Position numbers and translations under genes: made by a program. The notes under the pieces were generated by a model. The model did no database searches. It was not told where the DNA came from and was given only the letters and a program-made list of their open reading frames with translations. 64,000 bases of DNA from Marinimicrobium sp050113635. GTDB lineage: Bacteria; Pseudomonadota; Gammaproteobacteria; Pseudomonadales; Cellvibrionaceae. The stretch is from assembly GCF_050113635.1 (NCBI RefSeq), contig NZ_JBNJLT010000004.1:248001-312000 (forward strand), read 5' to 3'. Of the stretch, positions 23,220 to 32,976 are shown piece after piece; position 1 is the stretch's first letter; each line of letters begins with the position of its first letter.

Positions 23220-25754
23220 ATGAAGTTTTCTCGACGGTCACTCGCAGTGGCGATGTCCACTATTACAGTCGGCATTAGTGCCAGTGCGTCAGCACAGAGC
23301 GAGCCGCAATTGCATGAAGAAATGGTGGTGACCGGCCAACGTGAAGCGCGCAATGAGGCGATTGACCTCTACCGTGATTCTGACAGTATTACGAACTTCA
23401 TTGCGTCCGATGAGATGGGGCAGTTTGTGGATCAAAACGTGGCTGAATCTCTTCAGCGCCTGCCGGGAGTCTCCATTTCCCGAGATCAGGGGGAAGGACG
23501 TTTTGTGAGTGTGCGCGGTGTGAGTGCCGGGTTGAGCACCGTATCCATTAATGGCATGCGTATTGGCACCCCAGAGGACGGTTCCCGGGCGGTGCCACTG
23601 GATGTTATTCCCACCGGTTCGGTGGAACTGATTGAAGTGACCAAGGTGCCAACCCCTGATATGCCCGGTGATGCCATTGGTGGCGCCGTGAACGTAACCT
23701 CGGGCTCTGCGTTTGATCACGACGGAGAGCGCTTTCGCTATCGTCTGGAAGGCTCTTACAATGAGTTGAGCGAAGAGGCCAGCCCGAAAGTGCAACTTAA
23801 TTACACCGATGTGGTGAGCGCATTGGGTGGCTCGGACAATGTGGGTATTTCGTTCGGGATCAACTATCTCGACCGTGAGTTCCAGTCAGACAACATTGAA
23901 GCAGCGTATTATCAGAATGATGATTTGGGCGAGGAAGTAAAAGCCCTTCAGGAAGTGCAGCTGCGCAAATACTACGTTAATCGCGAACGGCTGGGCGCTA
24001 ACCTGAACCTGGAATATCGCCCCAACGATGCCAGCCGCTATTACCTGAATACCGTATTCAGCCGCTTCACGGATGCCGAGACACGTCAGCGCAGTATCTT
24101 CGTATTTGAAGACGGTACTCTGGCCGACTTTGACGGACGCGCTGGAACGTTCGAGGAGATGCCTGAAGATGCTTTCCGTCGCCGTATCCGCTTCCGCACC
24201 AAGGAGCAGGATACGCTGGCAATGGCGCTGGGTGGTGAGCACGTTACGGATCGTATGGAGGTGGATTATCAACTGGGTTATTCCGAAACGCGCGAGCGAG
24301 TTCCAGATGAAACGGAAGGTCGTTTTGAATATGGTCTTCAGGCGCTTACGGGCGATTTCTCGATTGGTGGTGGTCTGCCAACCTTCCAGATTTTGAACGA
24401 GCGTTCCGCAGACGCATCGCACCTTAATCACGATAATTATGTGTTGGATCGTGTGGTGCTCGAGCCCAAGTTTATTGATGACGATGATCTGAATGCGTCG
24501 ATCAATGTGCTTTTCCGTGATATGTTCGGACACAGCGCGCTTTCCGTGAAAACCGGACTGGACTTCCGCGCGAAAAGCAAAGATGTGGATGTGAATGAAA
24601 TCGAGTTGCGCGATGTTCCCGATCTGGGTTTAGTGCCCTACACGACCGGGGCACCTGATTACCCGTTCCATGAAATGGGCGCTGGGATTAGCAGAGAAGC
24701 GTTCCTGAATGATTTTTACAGTCGCCGCAATGAGTTCAACATCCGCGAACAGGATGAGATGGAGGCGCTTGAGCTTCAGCAAGCGGAAGACTTTGTCGCT
24801 GATGAAGATGTCAGTGCGGCTTATCTTATGGGAACCTACGAAACTGATCGTTGGCAGTTAATTACCGGCGCTCGAGTAGAGCATACCCGATATGATGCCA
24901 CGGGTAATTTGTTGGACTTTGATGCACAGGGTAATTTGTCCATTACGCCCCGCTCGGTCGATTCCAGCTATACCGATGTACTGCCGGGTATTCACTGGCG
25001 TTACAATTTGCGCGATGACATGACGTTGCGAGCGGCCTGGAGTACGACAGTGGCTCGTCCGAACTTTTCGGACATTTCGCCGCGGTTCTCAATTAACCGG
25101 GAAGACCTGGAGATCGAGGCGGGCAATTCCGAGCTGGACCCCTATCGTTCCAATAATTTCGACCTGATGTTTGACTGGTACCGAGACGGTGGCGTGATTT
25201 CTGCCGGCGTTTTCCACAAAAAAATTGATGACTATATTGTGGATTTCACCTCGACCGCCAATGCAGAATTTCCCGGTTATGAAGTCACTACACCTGTGAA
25301 CGGCACCGATGCTTCGGTGACCGGTATCGAGTTGAACTGGGAAGAGCAACTGGGTGCTTTCCTGGTCGGTGGTAACCTTACCTTTCTGGATACGGAATTG
25401 TCCCTTGAGCAGCGCGATGGTGAAAAGTTCGCGTTGCCAGAGTCTGCCGAGCGGTCAGGCAATTTGTATCTGGGGTATGAAATGGGCCGCTTCAGCAGCC
25501 GTCTGAGTGTTTCTCATCGCGATGAATACCTGAGTGAGGTGGGTGACACCTCCGCTTATGATTTGTACGTCGCGCCGCACACTCAAGTGGATCTCACAGC
25601 GGCCTATCGTGTAAACCCGCTGATGGATCTGGTGTTCGAGTTGACCAACATTAATGATGAGCCGCTGGAGTTGTATCAGGGCTCGGAAGGGTATACCTAC
25701 CAACTGGAAGAATACGGTCGCACCGTCTCTGTGGGAGTGAGGGGCCGTTTTTAA
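23220..25754 (+). CDS. TonB-dependent outer-membrane receptor
   Basis: An 844-residue receptor. A signal peptide (to about residue 26, ASAQS) is followed by a TonB-box-like segment (EEMVVTGQR), an N-terminal plug (about 45-150; SLQRLPGVSISRDQGEGRFVSVRG) and a 22-stranded C-terminal barrel ending in VGVRGRF. It belongs to the TonB-Xanth-Caul subgroup (SINGMRIGTPEDGSRAVPLDVIPTGSVELIEV), widespread in carbohydrate-using marine bacteria. The substrate cannot be told from sequence, because no adjacent glycan gene is present. The start ATG at 23220 has ctaggag upstream. It stands alone, with a terminator 25778-25814. Confidence 0.92.
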   Translation: MKFSRRSLAVAMSTITVGISASASAQSEPQLHEEMVVTGQREARNEAIDLYRDSDSITNFIASDEMGQFVDQNVAESLQRLPGVSISRDQGEGRFVSVRGVSAGLSTVSINGMRIGTPEDGSRAVPLDVIPTGSVELIEVTKVPTPDMPGDAIGGAVNVTSGSAFDHDGERFRYRLEGSYNELSEEASPKVQLNYTDVVSALGGSDNVGISFGINYLDREFQSDNIEAAYYQNDDLGEEVKALQEVQLRKYYVNRERLGANLNLEYRPNDASRYYLNTVFSRFTDAETRQRSIFVFEDGTLADFDGRAGTFEEMPEDAFRRRIRFRTKEQDTLAMALGGEHVTDRMEVDYQLGYSETRERVPDETEGRFEYGLQALTGDFSIGGGLPTFQILNERSADASHLNHDNYVLDRVVLEPKFIDDDDLNASINVLFRDMFGHSALSVKTGLDFRAKSKDVDVNEIELRDVPDLGLVPYTTGAPDYPFHEMGAGISREAFLNDFYSRRNEFNIREQDEMEALELQQAEDFVADEDVSAAYLMGTYETDRWQLITGARVEHTRYDATGNLLDFDAQGNLSITPRSVDSSYTDVLPGIHWRYNLRDDMTLRAAWSTTVARPNFSDISPRFSINREDLEIEAGNSELDPYRSNNFDLMFDWYRDGGVISAGVFHKKIDDYIVDFTSTANAEFPGYEVTTPVNGTDASVTGIELNWEEQLGAFLVGGNLTFLDTELSLEQRDGEKFALPESAERSGNLYLGYEMGRFSSRLSVSHRDEYLSEVGDTSAYDLYVAPHTQVDLTAAYRVNPLMDLVFELTNINDEPLELYQGSEGYTYQLEEYGRTVSVGVRGRF

Positions 25755-25777
25755 GATTGTCAGGGTAGAGATACCGG

Positions 25778-25814
25778 ATGGCGGGTAGGCGCTCAGCGCT
25801 CCCGCCATTTTTTA
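25778..25814 (+). terminator. Terminator between the TonB receptor and gcvH
   Basis: ATGGCGGG (25778-25785) and CCCGCCAT (25801-25808) form a perfect 8-bp stem followed by a T-run. Convergent with gcvH on the other strand. Confidence 0.85.
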
Positions 25815-25821
25815 TTGGCGA

Positions 25822-26211
25822 TCAGGCGCTCTCGATCTCGTTGCGGTAACCATCCGCATCCAGTGCGTCGCTCAGCTCAGCGGTGTCTGCGGGTTTGACT
25901 TTAAAAAACCAGCCGTCGTCGTAAGGGGAGTCGTTCACCGTCTCGGGGGTGTCTTCCAGAGCGTCATTAATCGCGATGACTTCACCGCTGACCGGCGAAT
26001 AAATATCGGAAGCCGCTTTCACGGATTCTACAACACCCGCTTCCTCACCTTTGCTGACGCGGCTGCCCACTTCCGGCAACTCTACGAACACGACATCACC
26101 CAGGCTGTCCTGCGCGTGGTCACTGATGCCTACGGTCACGGTACCGTCTTCTTCCACTCGTGCCCATTCATGGCTGGGCAGGTATTTCAATTCGTTGCGG
26201 ATCTCGCTCAT
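25822..26211 (-). CDS. gcvH: Glycine cleavage system H protein
   Basis: A 129-residue lipoyl carrier. The lipoylation lysine K65 sits in VVESVKAASDIYSPVSGEV, and the N-terminus matches GcvH (LKYLPSHEWARVEEDGTVTVGIS). It carries aminomethyl groups between the P, T and L proteins of glycine cleavage. It lies directly downstream of gcvT on the same strand, 27 bases apart. gcvP is not in this window, so the P protein must be encoded elsewhere. Confidence 0.97.
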   Translation of the reverse strand: MSEIRNELKYLPSHEWARVEEDGTVTVGISDHAQDSLGDVVFVELPEVGSRVSKGEEAGVVESVKAASDIYSPVSGEVIAINDALEDTPETVNDSPYDDGWFFKVKPADTAELSDALDADGYRNEIESA

Positions 26212-26238
26212 GGCTCGTTTTCCTGTTGTCAGAATGAA

Positions 26239-27342
26239 TTAAATCAGTGACTGTCCGTGACGTACAAACGCCGGTTTGGTCACCTCCACCGTCACCCACT
26301 TGCCGCGCAGTTCCACTTCGCAGCGTTCCGCCGCCTCCTTTGGTACCCGGGCCAGGGCGATGCTGTGGCCCAGGGTTGGAGAAAAGCTACCGCTGGTGAT
26401 CACGCCTTCTCGTTCAGTGCCGTCCACCCGCACTTTCTGACCGGCGCGTAAAACGCCGCGGGCGGTCATGCTCAACCCTACCAATTTGTCGTCAATGCCC
26501 CGGGCTTTCTCATCTGTCAGGGCCTGGCGGCCCACGAAATCGCGCTGCTCGGGCACCCAAGCGAGCGTCCAGCCCATATTGGCGACCAGCGGTGATGTCT
26601 CTTCGTCCATTTCGTGACCGTACAGGTTCATGCCCGCTTCCAGCCTCAAGGTATCCCGTGCTCCGAGGCCACAAGGAGTCGCGCCCGCATCGGCCAGTGC
26701 ATGCCAGAGTGCCTCGGCGTCGCTGTCAGGCAGCATGATTTCCACGCCGTCCTCTCCCGTGTAGCCGGTGCGACCAATAAACCACTGGTCGTGTTCGAAT
26801 GCGTGGAACACCGCAAGAGTATCGAGGGCGTCGGCGTGCTGTGGCAATACCTGTTTGACCTTGGTGAGCGCCTCAGGACCCTGCACAGCAATCATGGCCA
26901 GTCGGGGACGCTCACTGATAGCGATATCGTAATCGGCGCCGACTTGCTCGATCCAGGCCAGGTCTTTTTCACGGGTCGCGCAATTCACCACCAGACGATA
27001 ATGACCATCGCGCAGAAAATGCCCCTCCCGATTGTAGACGATCAAATCGTCGATCACGCCACCTTGATGGTTGAGCATGCCGCTATAGAGCGCCTTGCCG
27101 GGTTTGCCGTCGAGCTTGGCGACGTCGTTGGCCAGCAGGTATTGCAGGAAGGGTTTAGCGTGCTCGCCGTCGATGTCTACGACGGTCATGTGAGAGACGT
27201 CGAACATACCGGCGGTTCGTCGGACCTGGTGGTGCTCCTCCATTTGGGAGCCATAGTGGAGGGGCATATCCCAGCCACCAAAGTCTACGATTTTGCCGCC
27301 CATGCGTTCGTGAAGGGCGAAAAGAGGGGTGCGGTTGCCCAT
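26239..27342 (-). CDS. gcvT: Glycine cleavage system T protein (aminomethyltransferase)
   Basis: A 367-residue tetrahydrofolate-dependent aminomethyltransferase. It starts TPLFALHERMGGKIVDFGGWDMPLHYGSQ and contains the folate-binding segment GVIDDLIVYN and RTGYTGEDGVEI. It produces methylene-tetrahydrofolate from the H-protein-bound intermediate. It forms gcvT-gcvH with the next gene. The gap to the upstream iron permease is only 69 bases, which is too short for a glycine riboswitch, and I see none. Confidence 0.97.
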   Translation of the reverse strand: MGNRTPLFALHERMGGKIVDFGGWDMPLHYGSQMEEHHQVRRTAGMFDVSHMTVVDIDGEHAKPFLQYLLANDVAKLDGKPGKALYSGMLNHQGGVIDDLIVYNREGHFLRDGHYRLVVNCATREKDLAWIEQVGADYDIAISERPRLAMIAVQGPEALTKVKQVLPQHADALDTLAVFHAFEHDQWFIGRTGYTGEDGVEIMLPDSDAEALWHALADAGATPCGLGARDTLRLEAGMNLYGHEMDEETSPLVANMGWTLAWVPEQRDFVGRQALTDEKARGIDDKLVGLSMTARGVLRAGQKVRVDGTEREGVITSGSFSPTLGHSIALARVPKEAAERCEVELRGKWVTVEVTKPAFVRHGQSLI

Positions 27343-27411
27343 AAAAGCGTCGATCCCGAGCGTGAAAGAGGCGAAGGCAGGGTTTGGCTGGCCTTCGAAA
27401 AGGGCGCCATT

Positions 27412-29160
27412 TTAGCGGCCCGGAGGGACTTTCTCCAGTACCTCGTTCTCTCGTGTCTTTTGCTCCGGTATATCGCCGGTGGGGGTGAGCACGGCGGCTC
27501 GAGCTCTGGCGGGCAGCCGACTTTGGCGAATCATCAGTATGACCGGCGCGATACTGAGTAAAACCAGCGTCAGGGCGGGTAGCGCAGCCATGCGCCAGCG
27601 CCCTTCCCCGGTGAGTTCATAGATGCGCACCGCCAGTGTGTCCCAGCCGAAGGGGCGAAGCAGCAGGGTGGCCGGCATTTCTTTCATGGTATCCACCAGA
27701 ACCAGAAGCGCCGCGGTCAGTAGGCCGGGGGTCAGCAGTGGCAGATAAATGCGCCAGAGCACACGCCACTGGTTGGCTCCCAGGCTGTTGGCGGCCTCCT
27801 GATAGCTGGGGCGAATGCGCTCCAGGCTGGAGTGAACCGGCCCGAACGCCACCGAGAAAAACCGGATGGTATAGGCCAGCACCAGAGCGATCAGTGTGCC
27901 CATGAGAACCTGGTGTTCCGGTTGCCCGAGCAAGCGTTGCAGGCGATTGACGACTTCCCGATCCAGGAAGGCAAAGCCGATCATGATGCCCACGGCCAGG
28001 ACTGAGCCCGGCAGGGCGTAGCCCAGACTGGCCAGCCGCACCGTGCCATTGATGTGATGCCGCCCCAGCAGTCGTTGCCCGTAAGCTACCAGCAGCGCGA
28101 GCAAGGTGGTGGCCAGCGCGGCGGTGCCGCCGAGCATAAACGTGTGCTTCACCAGTGCCCAGTAGCGACCGTTGAGTGCTTCGCTACCCTGCTGCCAGGT
28201 CCACAGGATCAGCTGGCTGGTAGGAATGATGAACGCCATGGTGAACACGGCCAGGCAAAACCCGCTGGCCAGCCAGGCGCGCCAGCCGGTGAGAACATAG
28301 CGCTCAGTGTCGCGCTGCGGGGTTTGGTGGAAGCGGCTTCGGCCCCGGCCTTTTTGCTCGGCAAACAGCGCCAGCCCCACAAACAGCAACAGTAATGAAG
28401 CCAGTTGCGCAGCAGCGGTCAGGTTAAAAAAGCCGAACCAGGATTTGTAGATGGCGGTCGTGAAGGTGTCGTAATTGAACACCGCCACTGCGCCGAAATC
28501 CGCCAGGGTTTCCATAAGGGCCAGAGAGACGCCCACCGCAATGGCTGGTCTGGCCATCGGCAGCGCTACATGCCAAAACGCCTTAAAAGGGCCGCAGCCG
28601 AGGAGGCGGGCCGCATCGGTGAGGCCGCGCCCCTGGGCGATGAAGGCGCTGCGTGCCAGCATGTAAACATAGGGGTAGAGTACGCAGGTCATGATAAACA
28701 CGACGCCGAGCGGCCCACGTACGGGAAGAAAGGGTGTGTCGGGACCGAACCAGCCTCGCCATAGTGTCTGGATGGGCCCAGCGTAATCGGTCACCGCGAG
28801 AAATACGAAGGCGACCACGTAGGTGGGGACGGCCAGGGGCAGCATCAGCGCCCAGTCCAGCCAGCGTCGACCCGGGAATTCACAAACCGCTACCAGCCAA
28901 GCGAGCCCGACCCCCAGTACCAGAGTCCAGGCACCGACACCGAAGATCAGAATGAGCGTGTTTTTCAGTAGACGGGATAGCTGGGTTTCGATCAGGTGTT
29001 GCCACACATCGGTCTGCGCGCTGCCCCAGCTGAGAATGATCACGCTGATTGGCATCAGAACCAACAGGGCCATCAGCCAGGCCGGTACTTGCCAGAGACG
29101 GGCTTGCCAGTAATGGCGACGCTCTGGCGCGGGCGGTGTGTTGAAGTCGTGTGGATTCAA
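27412..29160 (-). CDS. Ferric-iron ABC transporter permease (FbpB/SfuB type)
   Basis: A 582-residue permease with two fused MetI-like halves and about 12 helices. Each half has an EAA-type loop (DAARLLGCGPFKAFWHVALPMARPAIAVG and EAANSLGANQWRVLWRIYLPLLTPGLL). It follows the iron-binding lipoprotein gene, about 113 bases downstream on the same strand, and is probably in one transcript with it. No ATPase gene lies in this cluster, so a FbpC-like protein from elsewhere must power it, or the cluster is incomplete. The Fur-like box upstream of the substrate-binding gene indicates iron repression. Confidence 0.9.
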   Translation of the reverse strand: MNPHDFNTPPAPERRHYWQARLWQVPAWLMALLVLMPISVIILSWGSAQTDVWQHLIETQLSRLLKNTLILIFGVGAWTLVLGVGLAWLVAVCEFPGRRWLDWALMLPLAVPTYVVAFVFLAVTDYAGPIQTLWRGWFGPDTPFLPVRGPLGVVFIMTCVLYPYVYMLARSAFIAQGRGLTDAARLLGCGPFKAFWHVALPMARPAIAVGVSLALMETLADFGAVAVFNYDTFTTAIYKSWFGFFNLTAAAQLASLLLLFVGLALFAEQKGRGRSRFHQTPQRDTERYVLTGWRAWLASGFCLAVFTMAFIIPTSQLILWTWQQGSEALNGRYWALVKHTFMLGGTAALATTLLALLVAYGQRLLGRHHINGTVRLASLGYALPGSVLAVGIMIGFAFLDREVVNRLQRLLGQPEHQVLMGTLIALVLAYTIRFFSVAFGPVHSSLERIRPSYQEAANSLGANQWRVLWRIYLPLLTPGLLTAALLVLVDTMKEMPATLLLRPFGWDTLAVRIYELTGEGRWRMAALPALTLVLLSIAPVILMIRQSRLPARARAAVLTPTGDIPEQKTRENEVLEKVPPGR

Positions 29161-29255
29161 GCGGAACCTGTCGGGGTAATGCTCAATGTGGGGCGGCCGC
29201 CTGCTGGACGGCCCCAGTTAAATGGCACGCCGGGGCGAGTCATTTAACCGGGTAA

Positions 29256-29268
29256 ACCGGCAGCCGGT
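29256..29268 (-). other. Short GC-rich hairpin between the iron-binding protein and permease genes
   Basis: ACCGG-CAG-CCGGT forms a 5-bp stem directly after the substrate-binding stop codon, with a short T-tract on the minus strand. It may be a weak attenuator that makes the binding protein more abundant than the permease. Confidence 0.35.
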
Positions 29269-29273
29269 AAAAA

Positions 29274-30347
29274 CTACCGGTAGCCAGCGCGGTCCATCAG
29301 TCGAATCGCATCGCCCTGTAAGCGTCCGGCGGATTCTACATTGACCGAGTCGGCTTTGAAATCGCCCCAGGCGGCAACAAACTCGGACGGCTCGACATTG
29401 CTGTTGGCCGGGTACTCCTGATTGGCTTCAGCGAACTCGTGCTGGGCCTCCGGGCCGGACAGCCATTCCAGCAACGCAATGGCCGCTTCGGGTTGCTTGG
29501 CGTACTCGGTCAGGCCGGCGCCCGATACGTTGATATGCACGCCGCGATCATCCTGGTTCGGCCAGAACGGAGCCAGTTTGATCTCCGGGTTTTCCTTTTG
29601 CATACGTCCAAAGTAGTAAGTGTTCACAATCGTTACATCACACTGCCCGGCGAGAACGGCCTCCATCGCCGAGGTATCGTTGGAGTGCGGGGCCGTCGCG
29701 AGGTTATCCACCCATCCGCTGACGATCTCCTCCGTCTTTTCCTCGCCCAGAGTGCTGATCATGGTGGCGACGAGCGACTGGTTATAGACCTTCTTGGAGG
29801 TGCGCAGGCACAGGCGATCATTCCACTGGTCATCGGCCAGAGCCTCGTAGGTGCTGAGCTCTTCCGGGTCGACCCGGTCGGTGGAGTAAACAATGGTGCG
29901 CGCCCGCACTGACAGGCCAAACCATTCATTGTTAGCCGATTGCAGGTGATCGGGAATATTGGCTTCCAGGGTGTCGGATTCTACGGGCTGGAAAAGCCCT
30001 TCCTGCTCAGCCTGCCACAGGTTACCGGCGTCTACCGTCAGCAACAGGTCGGCGGGGGTGTTGCTGCCCTCGGCCTTGAGGCGCTGAATCAAGGCTCCGG
30101 CGCTGTCAGTGATATAACGGATTTTTACACCGGTTTCTTCGGTGTACCGATCAAAAATGGGCTGGATCAAATGTTCGGCCCGGGCGGAATAAACGGTCAC
30201 GGTGGGTGGCTCGGCCGTTTTTTCGGGAGAGGCTTTGGCCGGAGTTTCGACGGATGAGGAGTCGCCGGAATCGCTACAGGCGGCCAGCAGCAAAGCGGCG
30301 GAGCCAGCCAGCAGCCCCTGGAACAGATTGCGTTGGAAAGATGCCAT
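29274..30347 (-). CDS. Iron(III) ABC transporter substrate-binding lipoprotein (FbpA/FutA type)
   Basis: A 357-residue precursor with a lipoprotein signal (lipid-modified C24 in LLLAAC) and a Ser/Thr-rich linker, then the class II periplasmic binding fold. Conserved parts include TVTVYSARAEHLIQPIFDRYTEETG at the N-lobe and the tyrosine pair Y244-Y245 (NTYYFG) that ligates Fe3+ in this family. It is a membrane-anchored ferric-iron receptor. It is the first gene of the iron operon, with a Fur box 80 bases upstream, and the permease gene follows. Confidence 0.9.
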   Translation of the reverse strand: MASFQRNLFQGLLAGSAALLLAACSDSGDSSSVETPAKASPEKTAEPPTVTVYSARAEHLIQPIFDRYTEETGVKIRYITDSAGALIQRLKAEGSNTPADLLLTVDAGNLWQAEQEGLFQPVESDTLEANIPDHLQSANNEWFGLSVRARTIVYSTDRVDPEELSTYEALADDQWNDRLCLRTSKKVYNQSLVATMISTLGEEKTEEIVSGWVDNLATAPHSNDTSAMEAVLAGQCDVTIVNTYYFGRMQKENPEIKLAPFWPNQDDRGVHINVSGAGLTEYAKQPEAAIALLEWLSGPEAQHEFAEANQEYPANSNVEPSEFVAAWGDFKADSVNVESAGRLQGDAIRLMDRAGYR

Positions 30348-30426
30348 AGGAAATCAACCTTTTCGTTCAGAGTGTGGAATCGGTCAAAGTGGAAAATTCA
30401 TTGAGTGCGAAGTCTAACAGTATACA

Positions 30427-30445
30427 GATGATAAGTATTCTTATT
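30427..30445. promoter_or_regulatory. Fur-box-like palindrome
   Basis: GATGATAAGTATTCTTATT matches the 19-bp Fur consensus at 13 of 19 positions (read on the minus strand). It lies 80 bases upstream of the iron-binding lipoprotein gene and implies iron-dependent repression. Confidence 0.65.
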
Positions 30446-30490
30446 TACCGAATCAAATCGTTTCTTTACACCAAAGGGCTGCATCGCAGG

Positions 30491-30530
30491 ACATCACAGA
30501 ACATCACAGATCCGCGCAGAAGATCACAGA
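30491..30530. repeat. 10-bp-phased ATCACAGA direct repeats between the iron and asmA genes
   Basis: Four consecutive 10-base units: ACATCACAGA (30491 and 30501), a degenerate TCCGCGCAGA (30511) and AGATCACAGA (30521). The period of exactly one helical turn puts every copy on one face of the DNA. The 334-base gap (30348-30681) that holds them also carries the Fur box and otherwise shows nothing I recognise. Confidence 0.7.
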
Positions 30531-30681
30531 GAGGGTAGTCCGCAGTAAACTGGATAAGGTATATATACGTTCTACAGTTATAGAGTGAAAAGCGCTGGCA
30601 GGGCTCTACATTGGCACATTAGATAGAGCGGGTGATACAAGCGCCATCTTGTCGTCCATTGCTACAAGGGAGTTAGGTGAA

Positions 30682-32976
30682 GTGAAAAAGTTTCTGGGTC
30701 GTCTGTTCAAGATCGTGGTGGTACTGGTGTTACTGTTGGTCATTGCCGCCGTCGCACTGGTGTTTTTACTGGACCCCAATGTCTTCAAGCCGCGCCTGGA
30801 AGCCATGGCTCGCGAGCAGGGGATAGAGTTGCAGATCAATGGCAACCTCGGATGGCAGCTGTGGCCCGCGCTCGGGGTAGAGCTGAACGATATTCAGGTG
30901 GCGGCCCTACAGGCCCCGGAAGACACGATTGCCCGGCTGGAGCAAGCCAGCCTGCGTGTGGCCGTTATGCCGCTGTTTCGCCGCGAAGTCCAGGTGAATC
31001 ATGTCCTGGTCGACGGCGCCGCATTGAATCTCAGTGTGGATGAGAGTGGTGAAGGGAACTGGGAGCGGCTTATTCAGGCGTCCGACTCCACCGATGCCAC
31101 CTCGCCGCCTCCGGCTTCCACCGCCGATGACGCGCCCACTGCAACGGCTTCTGATGAGAGCGAGGAGACTGCCACCGAGGCCACCGAGGAAGGCCCCGCG
31201 CTGCAACTGGCGGTGGAACGAATCACCCTCAGTAATGCCTCCCTGCGCTATCGTGACCTGGGTACCGGGCAGGACCTGACGCTCGAACCGATGAATCTTG
31301 AGGTCGTGGGTTTCAATCTGCAGGGTCAACCGTTTGATCTGGATCTGGGCCTGACGGCCCAGGTGGAAGATCCAGAATTGCTGGGCAATGACCCGCTGGC
31401 GGTAAAGGCAGCGCTTGCCGGTCGTATTACTCTGGCCGATGACATGTCCCGTGCGCTGCTGGAAGAGGGCGTGTTGCGCGTGGAACTGTCGAGAGCGGGC
31501 GCTTCGGATGATATTCGCCTGACGGTGAACGCATCCGCTGAAAACCTGAACGATAACCCGGCCTACCAGGCGGAACTGGCGCTCGAGCCGTTTAGCCCGA
31601 AAACACTCATGAATGTGCTTTCACTGCCTGCGCCGGATATGGCCAGTGCCGATGCTCTGGATCGCCTGGCTTTTCGGGCGACAATTCAGGGCGATACCGA
31701 ACAGGTGCGAATTGAGCCCCTGACTTTGGAGCTGGATCAGACCCGCGTCGAGGGTCGCGCGGCGGTCACTGACCTGAGCCGCATGGCACTGGATGTGGCC
31801 TTGACCGGGGACCGGATCAACATCGATGACTACCTGCCCCCTGCCTCCGAAACCCCGGAGGAAACCGCAGAGAGCTCCAGTGGCGACGAACCGCTGATTC
31901 CGCTGGAGACCCTTCGGGATCTGGATGTTGCCTTCGGCCTGGATTTCGACGCAATTACCGCCATGGGCTTTTTGATGGAAGACCTGAGCGTGCGGGTGCT
32001 GGCGCGCGACGGTGTGATTAACCTGGAGCGCGCGACACTCAACGCCTACGAGGGGCGCCTGGAGTCGCAGGGCTCACTGGATGGCGCTGGCGAGACGGCC
32101 GTTATCGAGATGGTGGCCGGACTGAATGGGTTGCAACTGGCGCCTTTGCTGGCCGACCTGGACATGGATGAAAAACTGCAGCTGAGTGGCGCAGTGAACG
32201 CCGATGTGTCCGCTGACACACAGGGTGTTACCATGAACGAATTGATGGCAGCGCTGGTGGGTGATGTGTCATTCTCTGGCGCCGAAGTGCGGCTGGCACC
32301 GCTGAACGTGGAGCAGAAATTCTGCGAAATGGTCACGCTCGTCACCCGTGGCGACGCCTCCGGCAAGACGTGGCCTCCCTACACTGAATTGACCGCGCTG
32401 TCCGGGCGAGCCACGATCCGTGATCAAGTGATTCGCGTGGAATCCATGCAGGCGGGCGTCGAGCGCCTGACTCTGGGGCTGGAAGGGCAGGTTGATCTGG
32501 GCGAGGCGCGGTATGACTTTACGCTGCCCATGCGTCTTGGTGGCGAACAGAGCAGTGATGGCGGCTGCCGCGTAAACAGCAATTATTGGGTGGACCGCAG
32601 CCTTTCTTTGTTGCGCTGTAGCGGGTCGCTGGAGGATCCCAACCCGATCGGTGATTGCGGTCTGGATTCAAAAGGCGTTCAGTCGCTGATCACCGAGTTC
32701 GCCACCTTCAAGATCAAGGATCAGTACGGCGACCGTATTGAAGCCGAGAAGGCCCGGGCAGAACAGAAAATCGAAGCGGAAAAAGCCCGGGTGCAGGAAA
32801 AGCTGGAGCAGGAAAAACGCGAGCTGCAAAACAAAGTACGTGACCGGCTGCTGGGCGGCTCAGGTAGCTCTGAGGAAGGTGAGGACGGTGCAGAGGCAGA
32901 GGGACAAAATACCTCGGAACAAAACACCTCGGAAAAAAGCGCCGAGGAACGTCTGCGCAACCTGTTTCGCCGCTAA
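30682..32976 (+). CDS. AsmA-family inner-membrane/periplasmic protein
   Basis: A 764-residue AsmA-like protein. One N-terminal transmembrane helix (residues about 10-35), then the AsmA N-domain (LDPNVFKPRLEAMAREQGIELQINGNLGW), a low-complexity acidic Ser/Ala/Thr linker near residues 140-170 and a large C-terminal AsmA domain. The last 80 residues are a highly charged coiled coil (IEAEKARAEQKIEAEKARVQEKLE) plus an acidic tail. AsmA proteins act in outer-membrane lipid homeostasis. The start GTG 30682 (agttaggtga upstream) is preferred over an upstream 30649 reading. It precedes mutY, as in pseudomonads. Confidence 0.88.
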   Translation: MKKFLGRLFKIVVVLVLLLVIAAVALVFLLDPNVFKPRLEAMAREQGIELQINGNLGWQLWPALGVELNDIQVAALQAPEDTIARLEQASLRVAVMPLFRREVQVNHVLVDGAALNLSVDESGEGNWERLIQASDSTDATSPPPASTADDAPTATASDESEETATEATEEGPALQLAVERITLSNASLRYRDLGTGQDLTLEPMNLEVVGFNLQGQPFDLDLGLTAQVEDPELLGNDPLAVKAALAGRITLADDMSRALLEEGVLRVELSRAGASDDIRLTVNASAENLNDNPAYQAELALEPFSPKTLMNVLSLPAPDMASADALDRLAFRATIQGDTEQVRIEPLTLELDQTRVEGRAAVTDLSRMALDVALTGDRINIDDYLPPASETPEETAESSSGDEPLIPLETLRDLDVAFGLDFDAITAMGFLMEDLSVRVLARDGVINLERATLNAYEGRLESQGSLDGAGETAVIEMVAGLNGLQLAPLLADLDMDEKLQLSGAVNADVSADTQGVTMNELMAALVGDVSFSGAEVRLAPLNVEQKFCEMVTLVTRGDASGKTWPPYTELTALSGRATIRDQVIRVESMQAGVERLTLGLEGQVDLGEARYDFTLPMRLGGEQSSDGGCRVNSNYWVDRSLSLLRCSGSLEDPNPIGDCGLDSKGVQSLITEFATFKIKDQYGDRIEAEKARAEQKIEAEKARVQEKLEQEKRELQNKVRDRLLGGSGSSEEGEDGAEAEGQNTSEQNTSEKSAEERLRNLFRR

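Noticed and set aside
27343..27411. Glycine riboswitch upstream of gcvT
   Set aside because: Only 69 bases separate gcvT from the preceding permease gene and no tandem aptamer is visible.
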